A stretch of 8,410 bases of DNA from contig JAGHTH010000036.1 of NCBI GenBank assembly GCA_018065365.1, positions 1-8,410 on the forward strand, in the 5' to 3' direction. Below are positions 6,619 through 8,410 of this stretch, piece by piece. Made by a program: the position numbers and the translations under genes. The notes beneath the pieces were generated by a model. That model made no database searches, was not told where the DNA came from, and saw only the letters and a list, made by a program, of their open reading frames with translations. Origin of the DNA: Candidatus Coliplasma caballi. GTDB taxonomy: Bacteria; Bacillota; Clostridia; Oscillospirales; CAG-382. Position 1 is the stretch's first letter. Each line of letters opens with the position of its first letter.

Positions 6619-8163
6619 ATGATTGATCTGCACGGAAGAAAAGCAAAGCTGCTTTTGGTCTATCCCGATTACACCGACCGGGACACCAACGGCAAATCGG
6701 GCGGCGGCAACTATATGGAGGGATTGGCTTCCATTTCCGCGGTATTGAAACAGGCGGGCCACCACGTCGGTCTTCTGCATCTGGTGTTCTGGCATGACGA
6801 GGCGGCGTTCAAGAAACGTCTGAAAGAGGCGGGCGAATACGACATCATCGGCTTTTCCGTCCGTACGACCGCGTTCCCGGACGTGCAGCAGTATGTGAAA
6901 TGGACGAAAGAGGTCTGTCCCGACGCGATGATCATTTGCGGCGGATACCATTGTACGCTGGTACCCGATCAGGTGCTTGCCGTGGACGGCGTGGACTGCG
7001 TCTGCGTGGGCGACGGCGAATATGCCGAGTTGGAACTTTGCGATAAAATGAGCGCCGGCGAGGATTACACGAACGTTGAGAGCTTGTATTTCAAAATGCC
7101 CGACGGATCGTTCAAGCACAATCCGATCCGCCCGCTGTTTGAGGATCTCGACCGACTGCCGATCCCCGATTTCGACCTGTTCGATTTCGATAACCTTGAG
7201 TCTTCCAAAGTCAACACCGCGATCGTGGTCGTCAGCCGCGGCTGCTTCTATAACTGCACCTATTGCGGCAACGGCAACTTCCGCAAGGTCTATCCCAACA
7301 AAAAGATCTACGCGCGCTTCCGTTCACCCGAAAATGCGATCCTGTATCTGAAAACGCTGCTGGAAAAGCATCCTTACATCAAATTCATCAATTTCCGCGA
7401 CGCGATCTTCAATATGTTCCCGGATTGGTTTGATCGGTTCATGGATATGTATAAGGAGCAGATCGGGCTTCCCTGCACGGGAAACATCCGCTTTGACATT
7501 CTGACCGAAGAAACGGTCAAGAAGATGAAAGAATGCGGGTTCTACACCATCGACATGGGCTTGGAGTCCGGCGATCCCGAAATGCGCTTCAAATACCTGC
7601 GCCGTTACCAGACCGACGAAATGATCATCAACTGCTCGAACTGGTTCCACAAGTACGGGATCGCGCAGCTGACCTACAATATCATCGGGCTTCCGTTTGA
7701 GGATATCCACCGCGCGCTCAAGACGATCAAGCTGAACGCGCGCATCAAGTCCGACCGTACGATCCCGAACATTTTCTATCCTTACGAGGGGACGGCGCTG
7801 TACGAGATCTCCAAAGAGGCGGGCTTCATTCCGGACGGCGACTTTACCAAACGGCGCGTACCGCTGGTCCAGCCGCAGTTCCCGGAGGAAGAAGTGCTGT
7901 TCATCGAGGCGTACTTCATGCATTTCGTGCGCCGCTACAAGTGGGCGTTCGCAATGCCGTCGTGGCTCGGAAAGCCCTACGAGAAATGGCTTGACCACCG
8001 CGTAACCGGCAAGCACGTTCCGCATAAATTGCTGGTCGCTCTGCACGACGGCTACGCCGCGGTGCGCAACGCGCTCAAGAATTTCTTGGTCAATAAGATG
8101 CCGAAACTGTACGTCAAACTGCGGATGCTCAAGCACCGCAAGCGCGCACAGAAAGCGGATTGA
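6619..8163 (+). CDS. Radical SAM protein with N-terminal B12-binding-like domain
   Basis: This 514-residue enzyme belongs to the radical SAM superfamily, in the class with a cobalamin-binding-like N-terminal domain. The N-terminal Rossmann part (about 8-150) shows LLLVYPDY, MEGLASISAVLKQAGHHV, YDIIGFSVRTT, IICGGYHCTLVPDQVL and CVCVGDGEYAELEL. This is the layout seen in the BchE/oxidative cyclase-like group, but the DxHxxG cobalamin-ligating motif is missing, so B12, if bound, would lack that His ligand. The radical SAM core (about 197-400) carries CxxxCxxC (Cys209, Cys213, Cys216) in SRGCFYNCTYCGN for a 4Fe-4S cluster, plus MGLESGD (313-319) and NIIGLPFED (354-362), likely involved in SAM binding and core folding. 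Residues about 430-514 form a Trp/Tyr-rich and then strongly basic tail. The family includes methyltransferases, cyclases and other enzymes; the substrate cannot be assigned. It has its own promoter, and a ferredoxin gene follows 13 nt later, probably as electron donor. Confidence 0.93.
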   Translation: MIDLHGRKAKLLLVYPDYTDRDTNGKSGGGNYMEGLASISAVLKQAGHHVGLLHLVFWHDEAAFKKRLKEAGEYDIIGFSVRTTAFPDVQQYVKWTKEVCPDAMIICGGYHCTLVPDQVLAVDGVDCVCVGDGEYAELELCDKMSAGEDYTNVESLYFKMPDGSFKHNPIRPLFEDLDRLPIPDFDLFDFDNLESSKVNTAIVVVSRGCFYNCTYCGNGNFRKVYPNKKIYARFRSPENAILYLKTLLEKHPYIKFINFRDAIFNMFPDWFDRFMDMYKEQIGLPCTGNIRFDILTEETVKKMKECGFYTIDMGLESGDPEMRFKYLRRYQTDEMIINCSNWFHKYGIAQLTYNIIGLPFEDIHRALKTIKLNARIKSDRTIPNIFYPYEGTALYEISKEAGFIPDGDFTKRRVPLVQPQFPEEEVLFIEAYFMHFVRRYKWAFAMPSWLGKPYEKWLDHRVTGKHVPHKLLVALHDGYAAVRNALKNFLVNKMPKLYVKLRMLKHRKRAQKAD

Positions 8164-8176
8164 AGGAGGAACTCTC

Positions 8177-8353
8177 ATGGCTCATAAGATCATTTCCGAA
8201 AAATGTATCCATTGCGCGACCTGCGAGGTGGAATGCCCGTTCGGTGCGGTCCGAATCAGCGAAAAAGGCGATTTCAGCATCGACAAAGAGGTTTGCAAAA
8301 ATTGCGGGAAATGCGCTGCCGCCTGTCCGATGGACGCGATCGAGAAAGAATAA
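8177..8353 (+). CDS. 2[4Fe-4S] ferredoxin
   Basis: This 58-residue clostridial-type bacterial ferredoxin is a soluble low-potential electron carrier. Two complete cluster motifs are present: CIHCATCEVECP (Cys10, 13, 16, 20) and CKNCGKCAAACP (Cys40, 43, 46, 50), each CxxCxxCxxxCP. The length is typical (about 55-60). The ATG lies 6 nt after a near-perfect AAGGAGGA site at 8163-8170, which overlaps the stop codon of the radical SAM gene, suggesting coupled translation. In context it most likely reduces the 4Fe-4S cluster of the radical SAM enzyme, although it could serve other oxidoreductases. A terminator follows 12 nt after the stop, making this the last gene of the unit. Confidence 0.96.
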   Translation: MAHKIISEKCIHCATCEVECPFGAVRISEKGDFSIDKEVCKNCGKCAAACPMDAIEKE

Positions 8354-8365
8354 AACCGAAAATAC

Positions 8366-8393
8366 AAAAAATGCGGCGACCCCGCATTTTTTT
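8366..8393. terminator. Intrinsic terminator after the ferredoxin gene, possibly bidirectional
   Basis: ATGCGG (8371-8376) pairs with CCGCAT (8382-8387) around a 5-nt loop, followed by six T residues (8388-8393). Five A residues (8366-8370) precede the stem, so the structure reads as a terminator on both strands and could also stop a convergent gene beyond the window. The last 17 bases hold nothing recognisable. Confidence 0.88.
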
Positions 8394-8410
8394 GTCGGGT
8401 GGGAAAAATT

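Noticed and set aside
1..8410. Mobile element, CRISPR array, tRNA or rRNA gene
   Set aside because: No transposase or integrase motifs, spaced direct repeats, terminal inverted repeats or tRNA-like cloverleaf sequence were seen. Gaps between genes are all about 120 bases or shorter.

Overview
The window reads as a chromosomal segment of a fairly GC-rich member of the Clostridia (Bacillota), probably an uncultured gut-type lineage. The evidence is an IreB-family protein (restricted to Bacillota), a SigA-type sigma factor without the long non-conserved insert of proteobacterial RpoD, a Firmicutes-type PheS with a four-cysteine insert, strong AGGAGG-like ribosome binding sites, and anaerobic-style radical SAM and 2[4Fe-4S] ferredoxin genes. 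All genes lie on the + strand. The taxonomic placement is inference.

Positions 1-5126 hold a housekeeping block: the 3' end of dnaG (primase), rpoD (primary sigma factor), pheS and pheT (both subunits of phenylalanyl-tRNA synthetase). Gaps are 58, 14 and 15 nt, and no terminator is visible between the genes. The 14-nt rpoD-pheS gap leaves no room for a T-box leader, so pheST looks transcriptionally tied to the primase/sigma operon.

Positions 5127-5832 form a small second unit. A near-consensus sigma-A promoter, whose -10 sits inside a perfect 7+3+7 palindrome, drives ireB (regulatory phosphoprotein of the PASTA-kinase pathway) and a tightly linked unrecognised gene of about 94 codons. A good intrinsic terminator follows. 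A HAD-superfamily hydrolase gene (5853-6500) comes next with no obvious promoter of its own.

Positions 6538-8393 are a self-contained two-gene cassette. It has its own extended -10 promoter, a 514-residue radical SAM enzyme with an N-terminal cobalamin-binding-like (Rossmann) domain and a basic C-terminal tail, a 58-residue 2[4Fe-4S] ferredoxin 13 nt downstream, and a hairpin terminator with A and T flanks that could work in both directions. The ferredoxin is a plausible electron donor to the radical SAM enzyme, whose substrate cannot be read from the sequence.

No mobile element, CRISPR array, rRNA or tRNA gene was seen, and no intergenic gap exceeds about 120 bases. The least understood parts are the radical SAM/ferredoxin cassette, the small gene after ireB, and the palindrome over the ireB promoter.
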